Source of the DNA: Vibrio proteolyticus NBRC 13287
GTDB taxonomy: Bacteria; Pseudomonadota; Gammaproteobacteria; Enterobacterales; Vibrionaceae
DNA length: 64,000 bases
Direction of reading: 5' to 3'
NCBI RefSeq assembly: GCF_000467125.1
Contig: NZ_BATJ01000011.1
Span: 62,001 to 126,000, forward strand
How positions within the stretch are numbered: the stretch's first letter is position 1; each line of letters begins with the position of its first letter. A program made the translations under genes and the position numbers. A model generated the notes under the pieces. That model worked only from the letters and a program-made list of their open reading frames with translations, made no database searches and had not been told where the DNA came from. Positions 54,682 through 63,562 of this stretch are shown piece by piece.

Positions 54682-56874
54682 TCAAAAACGTTTTTGTTTT
54701 AAGTTCACCCAATCGATATCCTCATAGGTTGCTTTACACTGTTTGAGAGCTTCATACACATTACGCTTTAAATTCAGCAGGATATAAAACCCCGCTATCT
54801 CTGAATAAGCGTAGTCAGTGAAATCAAGATCCGTGAAGAATTGTTCCAGTTTGGTTTCAAACTCCTGATACTCGGCGTCGAACGTATCGAAGCGATGATT
54901 CAGGTCGCTGGTGTGATGATCCCGGGCTAACGCCAGCGCCATGGCAGGTAGGATATCGTCGCGGTTACCCGAGCGAAGTTCACGTAGCAATCGGTTGTCT
55001 TGCAACTGATGTTCGGCTTGGATCATAATTTTGAGATGGCTACTAAGCACCTGACAGGCATCGGTAAAGGCTTTAACGCTCTCCGGAGTGATCGTTGAGA
55101 ACAGTTTATGGTTGAGTTTGGTCCCCCACATCTGAAGCTTGCTGCCGGACGTCGTCAGGGTTTTCAGATGCAGGCTACGTATGGTGCTCGAGTACCAGTC
55201 GTTTTTCTGCGTTTGGTACGCCGTGAAAAGCGCGTTGACATGGCGAAAGTAGCGCTCTTTTAGGGTCACAAACAGATGCTCGGGCCGTGATGAAAACGGA
55301 AAGTAGTGGGAGAAAATGATCATGAATACGACCATGTAAAACAGCATCATGATGGTCATTATGATACTGAAGTTGTAAGTCATTTGATTGTTGAGCCCGA
55401 GTATGAATAGCCCCAGCAGAAAGAAAATCGTAACGGGACCTTTGAACAGGTAGAAGCCAACGAAGGCATAGATAAAAATAAACGCGCCCAGTTCGGCGGG
55501 TAATTCCAGTTGGGGTAACACAAACACATAAGATGGCACGGCGAACAGAAAGCCGAACGTAAACAGTACCAACAGCATAACTGGGTGCACTGGCACAAAG
55601 GACAGCAGGGACATGTAAATGGTTGAGAAGACCACAAACTGGTAGCCCCCGGGAGGGTTCAGATAGATCCAAACGGCGCCTGCCACCCAATAGGTCACAA
55701 AAACTTTGATGGCTGTTTTGCAGTTTTCGGCATCCCACCACAAAAACCGTTCAGCTTTGTGTTGTAACGGCGGATCGAAGGAAATGCGGTTGGTCACTGA
55801 GTCAATGCAACTGATGGTTTCAGTGAGCCTGGACAGGTTCTGGTGCAGTTGGTTGATCACATAGCCCAATGTCAGGGCTGAGCCTTTTTCAACGTGGCTT
55901 GCGTTGGTGAGGGCGTCTTGATTGTAGGTCGTTTGGTGAGAGTCCGTGCGATAAGGCGTTCCCTGGTTGTCCCAAGCGGTTTGGCTGGCGTTAAACAATG
56001 CATCAATTGCAGCAATGGATTCGTCAAAATTACTGAGGAGCGCGCGGTCCTCTGGGTGGATAAAATGACTTTGCGCGGTGATCACCAATTGTTGGCTGAT
56101 CGACTGGTAATAATGCAGTGTCAGTTGCCACTCTTTTAGATACGCTGATATTTCACTGCATTCATGACTGACGGTATAAAAGTGTTGTTCCAGGGCCGAT
56201 TGCGCGTTGAAAACGTTATCTATTAACTCGGAGATATCCTCTGAAGACGTATCACTTTTATCAGTGGTTATTGGCGGTGAGCCCGCATTATATTGTGCAT
56301 CTTGATGAGTAGATAGTTGCGTTTTAATACGGAGATTATTGATGATGGCATGAAATAATTGTCGTTGTGCTTCATTGAGTTTGTCGGATAATTTCCTTAA
56401 GTTTTGCTCTGTTTTAGTCGGAAATAAAAAGGTGCCGACTAATGTGTATATCACGATACCAAACATTGTCATGTAGGCGCGATCTACCCCATAAATAAAT
56501 GCACCCTCGGCATCACCACCATTGGCCATCATTAACGTAGTGACACCGGTGAGCATAAACAGGGTCGGATCTTTCTGATAGGCATTGCGGAAATAAAAAA
56601 TGAACGCCACCACAACCGATACCGTCAACATATAGAGCAGGCGATCTTGCGCAAACCAGCCCACCAATAACAAACCTAACACCGCTCCTGCGAGTGTGCC
56701 TAATAAACGCAATGTGCCTTTGGCCAGCGACTCCCGGGTACCGCCGGTCGACGCAATTAACATCACTGTGGTTGCAGCCGTGGACGCTTGTGGCCAGCCC
56801 AATGCAAAAGGAATCAAAAAGGCTAAAGTGAGGCTGAGGGCGGCCTTGGTTGCAAATTTTATTTTTTCATTCAT
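54682..56874 (-). CDS. FUSC-family inner-membrane pump (AaeB/YccS-like)
   Basis: 730 residues from the ATG at 56874; the frame begins at a TTG at 56907. Two blocks of membrane helices (about 10-160 and 375-530) separated and followed by cytoplasmic helical domains, as in aromatic-acid exporters. Segments FLIPFALGWPQASTAATTVM and YWVAGAVWIYLNPPGGYQFV are typical. First gene of the six-gene operon. No adjacent LysR (AaeR-like) gene is seen. Substrate unknown; aromatic carboxylates are plausible. Confidence 0.88.
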   Translation of the reverse strand: MNEKIKFATKAALSLTLAFLIPFALGWPQASTAATTVMLIASTGGTRESLAKGTLRLLGTLAGAVLGLLLVGWFAQDRLLYMLTVSVVVAFIFYFRNAYQKDPTLFMLTGVTTLMMANGGDAEGAFIYGVDRAYMTMFGIVIYTLVGTFLFPTKTEQNLRKLSDKLNEAQRQLFHAIINNLRIKTQLSTHQDAQYNAGSPPITTDKSDTSSEDISELIDNVFNAQSALEQHFYTVSHECSEISAYLKEWQLTLHYYQSISQQLVITAQSHFIHPEDRALLSNFDESIAAIDALFNASQTAWDNQGTPYRTDSHQTTYNQDALTNASHVEKGSALTLGYVINQLHQNLSRLTETISCIDSVTNRISFDPPLQHKAERFLWWDAENCKTAIKVFVTYWVAGAVWIYLNPPGGYQFVVFSTIYMSLLSFVPVHPVMLLVLFTFGFLFAVPSYVFVLPQLELPAELGAFIFIYAFVGFYLFKGPVTIFFLLGLFILGLNNQMTYNFSIIMTIMMLFYMVVFMIIFSHYFPFSSRPEHLFVTLKERYFRHVNALFTAYQTQKNDWYSSTIRSLHLKTLTTSGSKLQMWGTKLNHKLFSTITPESVKAFTDACQVLSSHLKIMIQAEHQLQDNRLLRELRSGNRDDILPAMALALARDHHTSDLNHRFDTFDAEYQEFETKLEQFFTDLDFTDYAYSEIAGFYILLNLKRNVYEALKQCKATYEDIDWVNLKQKRF

Positions 56875-57255
56875 CTTGTTTTGTTTCTGCTTCGGCCATT
56901 CACGCAATAAAGTGTAGACGCCGGGTTACCGTATCACCTGACTATTAAAACTTTACTATTGATTAACCTGAAAAAATGAGGCGAGACTATAAAATCTGAA
57001 CTCCTTTCTTTTGTAAGGGTAATGTCAAAATCCTTGTATTAATATGACTCAATAAATAATACATATGCGTTAAGATAGGTTGGCTGCCTATACTTATTAA
57101 ACAGAAGTGAAATTGGTCTCAAAAATAAAATTTTTCTGATAATTTCTTTTGCATTAATATTTTTATGATCCAGATCTAAGAAAACATAAATTAATAAATG
57201 TGGGTGAGAAATTTTTGATGAAGTACAAAAAATAAATATAGTTTATTTTCATCTT
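56875..57255. other. 381-bp AT-rich region between FUSC and DMT genes
   Basis: Both neighbours are on the minus strand, so this holds the promoter of the efflux operon and the 3' end region of the DMT gene. The sequence is notably AT-rich. I saw no coding frame or clear operator. The sequence near 57227-57247 is an A/T dyad that may act in termination. Confidence 0.5.
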
Positions 57256-58125
57256 TCATACTTTTTTGGAACGCGCGACAAATACTAATGCAATACCGCC
57301 TAATACTAATGCACTGGTGGTGATATTGAGTAGTGTAATGGCCTCTCCGAGCCAAAGGGCACCAAGCAAGAGCGCGATGACAGGCACGGCCAACTGGCTG
57401 ATTGAGGCTTGCAGCAAAGAAATCCGCGCGACAGCGATATACCAGAGAATGTAACCCAGAGCCGATGCCAGGGCTCCCGAGATGGTGGCCAGAACGATAC
57501 CCTGCAAAGAGAGCGATGAGGAGAGGAGCAGCCAGGGCAGTGTTAGCAAGCTCAGTGCGGCCGCGACAATAAAGCCTTGTGTAATGGCTTTTTGCGGGGA
57601 TTGAGCTTGTTTGCCGAGCAGTGTGAACGCAGCCCAACTCAACCCAGAGACGATCATCAACAGCGCAGCCAACGGATCCGGGCGACTGGCAGCGGGTGCC
57701 ATCAGCCACACAAACCCCAGTAATGACACGATTACGCCGCATAGCTCCTGAGCAGTAAAGCGATTACCCTGCCAACGATATACCGCCAATAAGGTCAGTT
57801 GCACAGAACCAAACAGCAACAAAGCGCCTGTCCCGGTAGACAGTTCAAGATACGCAAACGAGAAAAAGATCGCATAACCAAATAACGCCAGACCGGCTTG
57901 AATGCTAAAGCGCCAGTCACTGCGTAAGCCGATGGGACGCCGTGTTAAAAAGGCAATGATTGCTAAGGTTAATGCACCAGAAAGCAAGCGCAGCAGGGTA
58001 AAATTGCCCGCATCGATCGCGCCGTTACTTAAAGCCAGACGACACAATAAGGAGTTGGCAGCGAAGGCTATCATTGCAGCAATGGTGATCAGCAGGGTTG
58101 GCACGGGTGGTATTCTCAGCAGCAT
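57256..58125 (-). CDS. DMT-family (EamA) transporter
   Basis: 289 residues from ATG 58125 (a TTG lies one codon before). Ten hydrophobic helices in two EamA repeats (AFAANSLLCRLALSNGAIDA, GLSWAAFTLLGKQAQSPQKA). Likely metabolite or amino-acid exporter. It is divergent from the GNAT acetyltransferase gene, so the two could be co-regulated (inference). A 183-codon frame in another phase is a shadow. Confidence 0.85.
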   Translation of the reverse strand: MLLRIPPVPTLLITIAAMIAFAANSLLCRLALSNGAIDAGNFTLLRLLSGALTLAIIAFLTRRPIGLRSDWRFSIQAGLALFGYAIFFSFAYLELSTGTGALLLFGSVQLTLLAVYRWQGNRFTAQELCGVIVSLLGFVWLMAPAASRPDPLAALLMIVSGLSWAAFTLLGKQAQSPQKAITQGFIVAAALSLLTLPWLLLSSSLSLQGIVLATISGALASALGYILWYIAVARISLLQASISQLAVPVIALLLGALWLGEAITLLNITTSALVLGGIALVFVARSKKV

Positions 58126-58261
58126 CAATGGTTTGAGTATAACCTGTGCAGTCAGTCTATCTAGTTGATGAGGTTATTAGCGATTGCGTTTTGTTCTGAA
58201 AGTTTTTAGATTAAATCCCATCATTTCATGGAAGATGAATCACTTAGCACGGGAAAATGCA

Positions 58262-58720
58262 ATGAAGATCGAAGTGGACAATTTGGATCGCGCAGCCGTT
58301 ATTGCGCTGCTAGAAGAACATCTGGAAGACATGTACGCTACCTCTCCACCGGAAAGCGTACACGCGTTGGATCTCGGCAAGCTCAAACATCCTTCGGTGA
58401 CGTTCTGGACAGGTTGGCAGGAAGAAGAGTTGTTGGGGTGTGCAGCGCTGAAAGAGTTAGACAATGACCATGCCGAGATCAAGTCAATGCGCACAGCGCG
58501 TAGCGCCCGAAATCGTGGGGTGGCGTCAGATTTACTTAGTCATGTGATTGAACAGGCCCGCTTGCGTGGCTATCGTCGGATCAGTCTTGAAACCGGTTCG
58601 ATGGATTTTTTTCGTCCGGCAAGGACTTTGTATCAGAAGTATGGCTTCGAATATTGTGAGCCTTTTGCTGGCTATCTGCCGGATCCGAATAGCCGCTTTA
58701 TGACGTTAACACTGGATTAA
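58262..58720 (+). CDS. GNAT-family N-acetyltransferase
   Basis: 152 residues from the ATG at 58262, preceded by GGGAAAA. The acetyl-CoA loop is in SARNRGVASDLLSHVIEQAR, followed by YRRISLETGSMDFFRPARTL and YQKYGFEYC. This resembles the YsnE/PhnO-like or amino-acid-acetylating group; the substrate is unknown. It precedes creB by 94 bp in the same direction. Confidence 0.9.
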   Translation: MKIEVDNLDRAAVIALLEEHLEDMYATSPPESVHALDLGKLKHPSVTFWTGWQEEELLGCAALKELDNDHAEIKSMRTARSARNRGVASDLLSHVIEQARLRGYRRISLETGSMDFFRPARTLYQKYGFEYCEPFAGYLPDPNSRFMTLTLD

Positions 58721-58814
58721 ATGAACAAAGCAAAAAAGCATTCACACAGGCGGGATCAGGTCATTGGGCCAACATCGTGGTTTGCCATCACCAACAGCGT
58801 ACGAGGTCGAGATA

Positions 58815-59510
58815 TTGAGCGATAAGTTAACCGTAGTCATCATCGAAGATGAGGCGGCGATTGCTGAGAACCTCATTCATGTCCTCGACATGGACGGTTA
58901 CCACGCCGAGTGGTTTACCACAGCAGGAGAAGGGCTGGCGTATCTACAACACAATCCTGTTGCGCTGCTGGTACTTGATGTTGGTTTACCTGACGGCAAC
59001 GGCTTCGAATTGTGTAAGACGATCCGCGAGTTTTCGGCCGTCCCGATTATTTTTCTGACCGCCAGAAACGACGAAATCGACCGCATTGTGGGGCTGGAAA
59101 TTGGTGCGGACGATTATGTGACAAAGCCATTCAGTCCTCGGGAAATGCTGGCGCGTATTAAGCTGCGCATCAAGTCACGCGTTCCTGCGTCTCAGGCTAT
59201 GTCCGCTGCGCTACCAGTCAGCCAAGAGCTGAGCGCACAAAACTTTGATTATTGCGTGAACGGTCAGATGCTGGGATTGACGGCGGCGGAGTTTAAGATT
59301 TTGCATAAATTGATCAACGCAGATTCCAAGGTGCTGAGTCGAGAGCAACTGATGCTTGCAGCGGACATGGCGCCAGACGCAGTGTACGAACGTAACATCG
59401 ACACGCACATCAAAGCTATCCGCAGTAAGTTGAAACCTTTTAACCTGGCCGAGCGGATCTGCACAAAACGTGGTTTCGGTTACTTCTATCAGACGACAGG
59501 TGAATCATGA
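58815..59510 (+). CDS. creB: Response regulator CreB
   Basis: OmpR-type regulator, 231 residues. Receiver with phospho-acceptor Asp55 (LLVLDVGLPDGNGFEL) and Lys in YVTKPFSPREM; C-terminal winged helix (FKILHKLINADSKVLSREQL). I choose TTG 58815 as start because GAGG lies 8 bases before it and the sequence from there (SDKLTVVIIEDE) is the usual N terminus; the frame opens at 58764. It overlaps creC by 4 bp. CreBC responds to fermentable growth and controls creD and the cre regulon. Confidence 0.9.
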   Translation: MSDKLTVVIIEDEAAIAENLIHVLDMDGYHAEWFTTAGEGLAYLQHNPVALLVLDVGLPDGNGFELCKTIREFSAVPIIFLTARNDEIDRIVGLEIGADDYVTKPFSPREMLARIKLRIKSRVPASQAMSAALPVSQELSAQNFDYCVNGQMLGLTAAEFKILHKLINADSKVLSREQLMLAADMAPDAVYERNIDTHIKAIRSKLKPFNLAERICTKRGFGYFYQTTGES

Positions 59511-60949
59511 GTCGCTGGCCGAAAATTCCGCTCGGGTTACGGCTGTTCTTTCTCTATTTTGTCCTGGTAGGCATGACGGCATATATGGTGAGCCGAACCG
59601 TGATTCAGGAGCTGAAGCCGACCGTGCGTCAGACGACCGAAGAGACGCTGGTGGATATGGCGAATCTGCTGGCGGTGCTGGCCGAAGAAGACGTCGCCAA
59701 TGGCCAGTTATCCCAGAGCCGCTTTTCGACACTGCTCACGTCTTATGGCCAGCGTGAACCTCAGGCGCGTATTTGGGAAATTGGCAAGAAAGCCATCAAT
59801 CATCGAATCTATATTACCGATAAACAAGGCATTGTGATTGCGGATTCCTGGCAGCAGGATATTGGCCAGGACTTCTCGCAATGGAACGACGTGTATCTGA
59901 CTCTGCGGGGACAATATGGGGCTCGCAGCACCGCGGACGATCCGAATGATCCCTTGTCGACAGTGATGTATGTCGCAGCGCCGATCTATCATGACGGTGA
60001 GATTATTGGCAGTGTCACGGTCGCTAAAGCGAATCGTTCAGTGCAGCCGTTTATCGACCTGTCTAAGCGTAATGTGTTGTTTTGGATGGTGTGGATGAGC
60101 GGGCTGGTATTAATTGCCGGTGCTTTATTTGCGTGGCGCATTCACTCCGCGCTCAACAAGCTGGAGCAGTACGCACTGAAAACAGGCCAAGGTGAAAAGA
60201 TTGCCAAGCCGACATTTCGGATTTTTTATGAGTACGGCACGCTCAGTGATGCGTTAGAGAAAATGCGTAATCAACTGGATGGCAAGCAGTATGTGGAAGA
60301 GTACGTGCAAACCCTCACACATGAACTGAAAAGCCCGTTGTCTGCCATCAAAGGGGCCAGTGAAATTCTGCAAATGCCGCTGCCAGACGAGAAAATCGCC
60401 CGTTTTGCCAACAATATTGAGCGTGAAAGTGATCGCATGCAGGCGCTGATCGACAGATTGTTGGAGCTGGCACGTTTGGAAAAGCGTCCACAGTTAGAGC
60501 ATCTGGAGTCTATTTCACTGCAAGATACGGTGAACGACGTCGTACAAGCCGCAGACGCTCGCTTGAGCAGTAAAGCGGTGGTGTGTCGCGTTGACATTGA
60601 CCCGAACAGTGTGATTGTCGGCGAACGCTTTTTGCTCAAACAGGCTCTATTTAATTTAATGGATAACGCGCTGGACTTTGTCGCAAACGAAGGCGAGATC
60701 ACGTGGCAGGCGACGGTATCCGGGCCGACGATCCGACTGTCTGTCTTCAATTCCGGGCCTCATATTCCCGATTACGCCATGCCTCGCCTGACTGAGCGCT
60801 TTTATTCCCTGGCGCGGGAGAATGGGGTGAAAAGTACCGGATTGGGGCTGAATTTTGTCGAACAAGTGATGAAGCTGCACAATGGCACGCTTCGTATCGA
60901 CAATGTCGCGCGGGGCGTGCAAGTGACGCTGAATCTGCCAACTCCATAA
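59507..60949 (+). CDS. creC: Sensor histidine kinase CreC
   Basis: 480 residues. First membrane helix about 8-28, periplasmic sensor domain to about 185 (RIYITDKQGIVIADSWQQDI), second helix about 190-208, HAMP-like linker, then HisKA with the phospho-accepting His in LTHELKSPLSAIKGASEIL near residue 271, and the ATPase domain (NLMDNALDF, TGLGLNFVEQV). Its last codons overlap the first of four CTCCA repeats. Confidence 0.92.
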   Translation: MSRWPKIPLGLRLFFLYFVLVGMTAYMVSRTVIQELKPTVRQTTEETLVDMANLLAVLAEEDVANGQLSQSRFSTLLTSYGQREPQARIWEIGKKAINHRIYITDKQGIVIADSWQQDIGQDFSQWNDVYLTLRGQYGARSTADDPNDPLSTVMYVAAPIYHDGEIIGSVTVAKANRSVQPFIDLSKRNVLFWMVWMSGLVLIAGALFAWRIHSALNKLEQYALKTGQGEKIAKPTFRIFYEYGTLSDALEKMRNQLDGKQYVEEYVQTLTHELKSPLSAIKGASEILQMPLPDEKIARFANNIERESDRMQALIDRLLELARLEKRPQLEHLESISLQDTVNDVVQAADARLSSKAVVCRVDIDPNSVIVGERFLLKQALFNLMDNALDFVANEGEITWQATVSGPTIRLSVFNSGPHIPDYAMPRLTERFYSLARENGVKSTGLGLNFVEQVMKLHNGTLRIDNVARGVQVTLNLPTP

Positions 60950-60979
60950 AAACTCCACACAGGCTCCATTCGTTCTCCA
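60942..60979 (+). promoter_or_regulatory. Four 11-bp-phased CTCCA repeats, probable CreB sites
   Basis: CTCCA occurs at 60942, 60953, 60964 and 60975, each separated by exactly six bases. E. coli CreB binds TTCAC-N6-TTCAC, the same 11-bp period. The array ends 45 bp before the creD start. CreB is therefore the likely ligand, with a changed half-site. An inverted repeat TTGATG/CATCAA follows at 60982-61007. Confidence 0.65.
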
Positions 60980-61024
60980 CATTGATGTTTTAGAGTCAAA
61001 GCATCAATTCAGGGAGAACAAAAC

Positions 61025-62374
61025 ATGAAAAAAATCCTCAACAATCCACTCGGCATGAAATTTGGTTTCGTGCTGTTTTTGTTTGTACTGCTTCAGATTC
61101 CGGTGTCCATGGTCAGTGGCTTGATCTCCGAGCGGTCGGATCGTCAGGAAGCCGTGCGTAATGACATTGCGCGCAGCAGCAGTGGTGAGCAGCGAATTAT
61201 CGGTCCGTTTGTGTTAGTGGACTACGTTGAAACGGAGTCCCGAGAAGACAAAACGTATCGAATCCCGCGCCAGACATTCATTCTGCCCGACACTTTTGAT
61301 ATGAGCGCGGATCTCGATAGCTTTGAAAAATACCGCGGTATTTATCGCGCACGTCTGTATAAAGCGCAGACCAAATTAACGGGCACCTTTGATCTCCGAG
61401 AGATAGAAACGCTGCGTAAGTTTGATATCAAAACCGTCAGTCTGGTTGTCGGGATCCAAGACAGTCGTGGGTTGATCCGCTTAGATGATATGACGTTGGC
61501 GGAACGCGCTCTCGATGTGGCGCCGGGCACCGGGTTAGATCAACTGCCACAAGGTTTTCACAGTGACTTAAGCCTTACGCAACTCGATGTGAGTCAATCG
61601 CTTGAGTTTGACCTCAACTTCTTACTGCAAGGCATGGGACAACTGCAAGTTACGCCGATTGGGAATCGGACGACGGTTGCGCTCTCATCGTCCTGGCCGC
61701 ACCCGAGTTTTATCGGCGACTATTTACCTGTGTCTTCCGAGATTTCGGATTCTGGCTTTAACGCGCAATGGTCAAGCAACAACTTCTCCACCAATATTGC
61801 TCAATTATTCATGAGTTGTTTGTCATCCAACAGCGCTTGCCATGAGTTGGAACAGAGACAAATGGGGGTCGACCTGATCGATCCGGTGGATCACTACCTG
61901 AAGTCCCATCGTGCAGTGAATTACTCTTTATTGGTGATCACATTGGTGTTTGCCAGTTTCTTCCTGCTGGAAATATTTCAGGCGCGTCCGGTGCATCCGA
62001 TTCAATACGGTTTTGTCGGATTGGCGCTGGCGCTGTTTTACTTGCTGCTGATTTCAATGAGTGAGCACATCGGGTTCAACCTTGCCTATCTGGTGTCGGC
62101 TCTGGCATCGACGGGATTACTGAGTGTTTACGTGGGTGGCATGCTGGGCAATCGTAAGCACGGTGCGGCGTTTGGCGTAAGTTTGGCGATACTCTATGGC
62201 CTGTTATTTGGGTTGTTGCAGGCAGAAAGCTATGCGTTATTGATGGGGACACTGCTCTGTTTTGCCATACTCAGCCTGGTGATGCTGTTGACCCGTCATG
62301 TGGATTGGTACGAACGCAGTCACAAAGCGGCTGATCAAGCCGATGTCGCGAATTGCGACCGGTCTGGACCTTAA
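61025..62374 (+). CDS. creD: Inner-membrane protein CreD
   Basis: 449 residues. N-terminal membrane helix (residues 9-33), large periplasmic domain with RIPRQTFILPDTFDM and VTPIGNRTTVALSSSWPHPS, and five to six C-terminal helices (about 293-425). This is the CreD/CbrB-type architecture; it is induced by CreBC and linked to envelope stability and beta-lactam tolerance in other bacteria. The CTCCA array upstream suggests direct CreB control. Confidence 0.92.
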   Translation: MKKILNNPLGMKFGFVLFLFVLLQIPVSMVSGLISERSDRQEAVRNDIARSSSGEQRIIGPFVLVDYVETESREDKTYRIPRQTFILPDTFDMSADLDSFEKYRGIYRARLYKAQTKLTGTFDLREIETLRKFDIKTVSLVVGIQDSRGLIRLDDMTLAERALDVAPGTGLDQLPQGFHSDLSLTQLDVSQSLEFDLNFLLQGMGQLQVTPIGNRTTVALSSSWPHPSFIGDYLPVSSEISDSGFNAQWSSNNFSTNIAQLFMSCLSSNSACHELEQRQMGVDLIDPVDHYLKSHRAVNYSLLVITLVFASFFLLEIFQARPVHPIQYGFVGLALALFYLLLISMSEHIGFNLAYLVSALASTGLLSVYVGGMLGNRKHGAAFGVSLAILYGLLFGLLQAESYALLMGTLLCFAILSLVMLLTRHVDWYERSHKAADQADVANCDRSGP

Positions 62375-62454
62375 TCAATGGCGAAAAAGAGTGCGCTCAG
62401 CGTGTCAACTGAGCACATATTCCCATGAGTCTGTTAGTGGAGAAAGACCACATT

Positions 62455-62607
62455 ATGAAGACGTACCTAAGCACCGAGCGCTGGGAGTGCATCAACCAGC
62501 ATGCAGTGACTCGCACAGCGTTGTGCAAAAAGAGCAGACGGCGAATACAGAAAAGTTTGTTGGAAAAAGTCGTTATCTGGGCTCAGCAACAGCAGGTCAG
62601 TCCATAA
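62455..62607 (+). CDS. Small basic protein, 50 residues, uncertain
   Basis: ATG 62455 follows GGAGAAAG at about 9 bases. Product rich in Arg/Lys and Gln (CKKSRRRIQKSLLEKVVIWA). A longer start at 62425 in the same frame lacks a ribosome binding site. It sits 80 bp after creD and could be read on the creD message. I do not recognise it. No other gene is seen in 62375-62673; a GCCGG/CCGGC dyad lies near 62634-62651. Confidence 0.4.
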   Translation: MKTYLSTERWECINQHAVTRTALCKKSRRRIQKSLLEKVVIWAQQQQVSP

Positions 62608-62673
62608 CATCAGAGCAAGCGTTTTGTTGGGGAGGCCGGAGATGATCCCGGCTTACCCATTCAAGCTTCGGGG

Positions 62674-63348
62674 TTAACTTTCAAATGAAAGCTTGTCACC
62701 AAACGTGGATTTCCAGTCTTGGTCAAATTGATCGACAGCCGGCTGAACTGCTGGATGAGAAAACATCTGCGCGGCCACATCGACAGGCAAGGTGATCGCT
62801 TCAATACCCAACTTCATCACTTCCATCGCTTGTTGGGTATTTTTAAAACTCGCGGCCAAAATTTTTGCAGACAGTTGGTTTTGATCCAGTAGCAATTGCA
62901 GGTCTGCAACCACTTCTACACCGTTCCCGTTCATCGTATCTATACGGTTCACATAAGGCGCAAGATAGTCAGCGCCGCACAATGCCGCAAGGAAACCTTG
63001 CTGAGCAGAGTAAATAGCGGTAGCGAGCACTTGAATTCCCTCTTTTTTCATTAACTTAATTGCCGCTAAGCCCGTTTCGGTTGCTGGCACTTTGACGACC
63101 ATATCATAAGGTAATTCATGGATTTGGCGCGCTTCTTCCACCATGCCTTCTACAGTTGTGCTCACCACTTGAGCATGGAAACGGGGTGTGCCCCCTAGCG
63201 CTTCTTGCATGTCAGCTAAGGTTTGGTTCAAGCCTTGTTTTGACTTCGCCAAAATACTTGGATTTGTGGTCACCCCTTTCAGAGGTAGGCATTGGTTAAA
63301 GCGTTTTACTTCTGCCACATCAGCAGTATCTAAATAGAGTTCGATCAT
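62674..63348 (-). CDS. fsa: Fructose-6-phosphate aldolase (transaldolase-like)
   Basis: 224 residues from the ATG at 63348, preceded by AAGGTAG. The size is that of FSA, not of the 315-residue transaldolase. Schiff-base Lys86 in DMVVKVPATETGLAAIK; LYLDTADVAEVKRF at the N terminus and GVTTNPSILAKS. It splits fructose-6-phosphate to dihydroxyacetone and glyceraldehyde-3-phosphate or the reverse. In E. coli fsaB lies near pflCD; here the divergent gene is a glycyl-radical activase, a similar pairing. Confidence 0.92.
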   Translation of the reverse strand: MIELYLDTADVAEVKRFNQCLPLKGVTTNPSILAKSKQGLNQTLADMQEALGGTPRFHAQVVSTTVEGMVEEARQIHELPYDMVVKVPATETGLAAIKLMKKEGIQVLATAIYSAQQGFLAALCGADYLAPYVNRIDTMNGNGVEVVADLQLLLDQNQLSAKILAASFKNTQQAMEVMKLGIEAITLPVDVAAQMFSHPAVQPAVDQFDQDWKSTFGDKLSFES

Positions 63349-63418
63349 GGGTTCTACCTTATACAAAATCTTCGTTGTAATGATGGGATCACTATAGATC
63401 TGACAATCCGCTGAGATC

Positions 63419-63432
63419 TTGATTTTGATCAA
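63419..63432. promoter_or_regulatory. FNR box between fsa and the activase gene
   Basis: TTGATTTTGATCAA is an exact match to TTGAT-N4-ATCAA. On the plus strand TATAAT (63452-63457) lies about 29 bp from its centre; on the minus strand TATAGT (63391-63396 complement) lies 32 bp from its centre. Both fit FNR activation from near -41.5. Confidence 0.8.
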
Positions 63433-63562
63433 TTGTAATTTCAATTGAAACTATAATAATTTCACAAAACGAAAGTTAAGTGGCAATATTTCATTATCAA
63501 ATGAAGCTTTCAGCAAAAGAAAAGCGTGAAGAGTAGAAGAGCAAACCAAGAGGCGGACAGCA

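Noticed and set aside
57191..57742. 183-codon frame in another phase of the DMT gene
   Set aside because: The overlapping frame is a recognisable EamA transporter; this one is its shadow.
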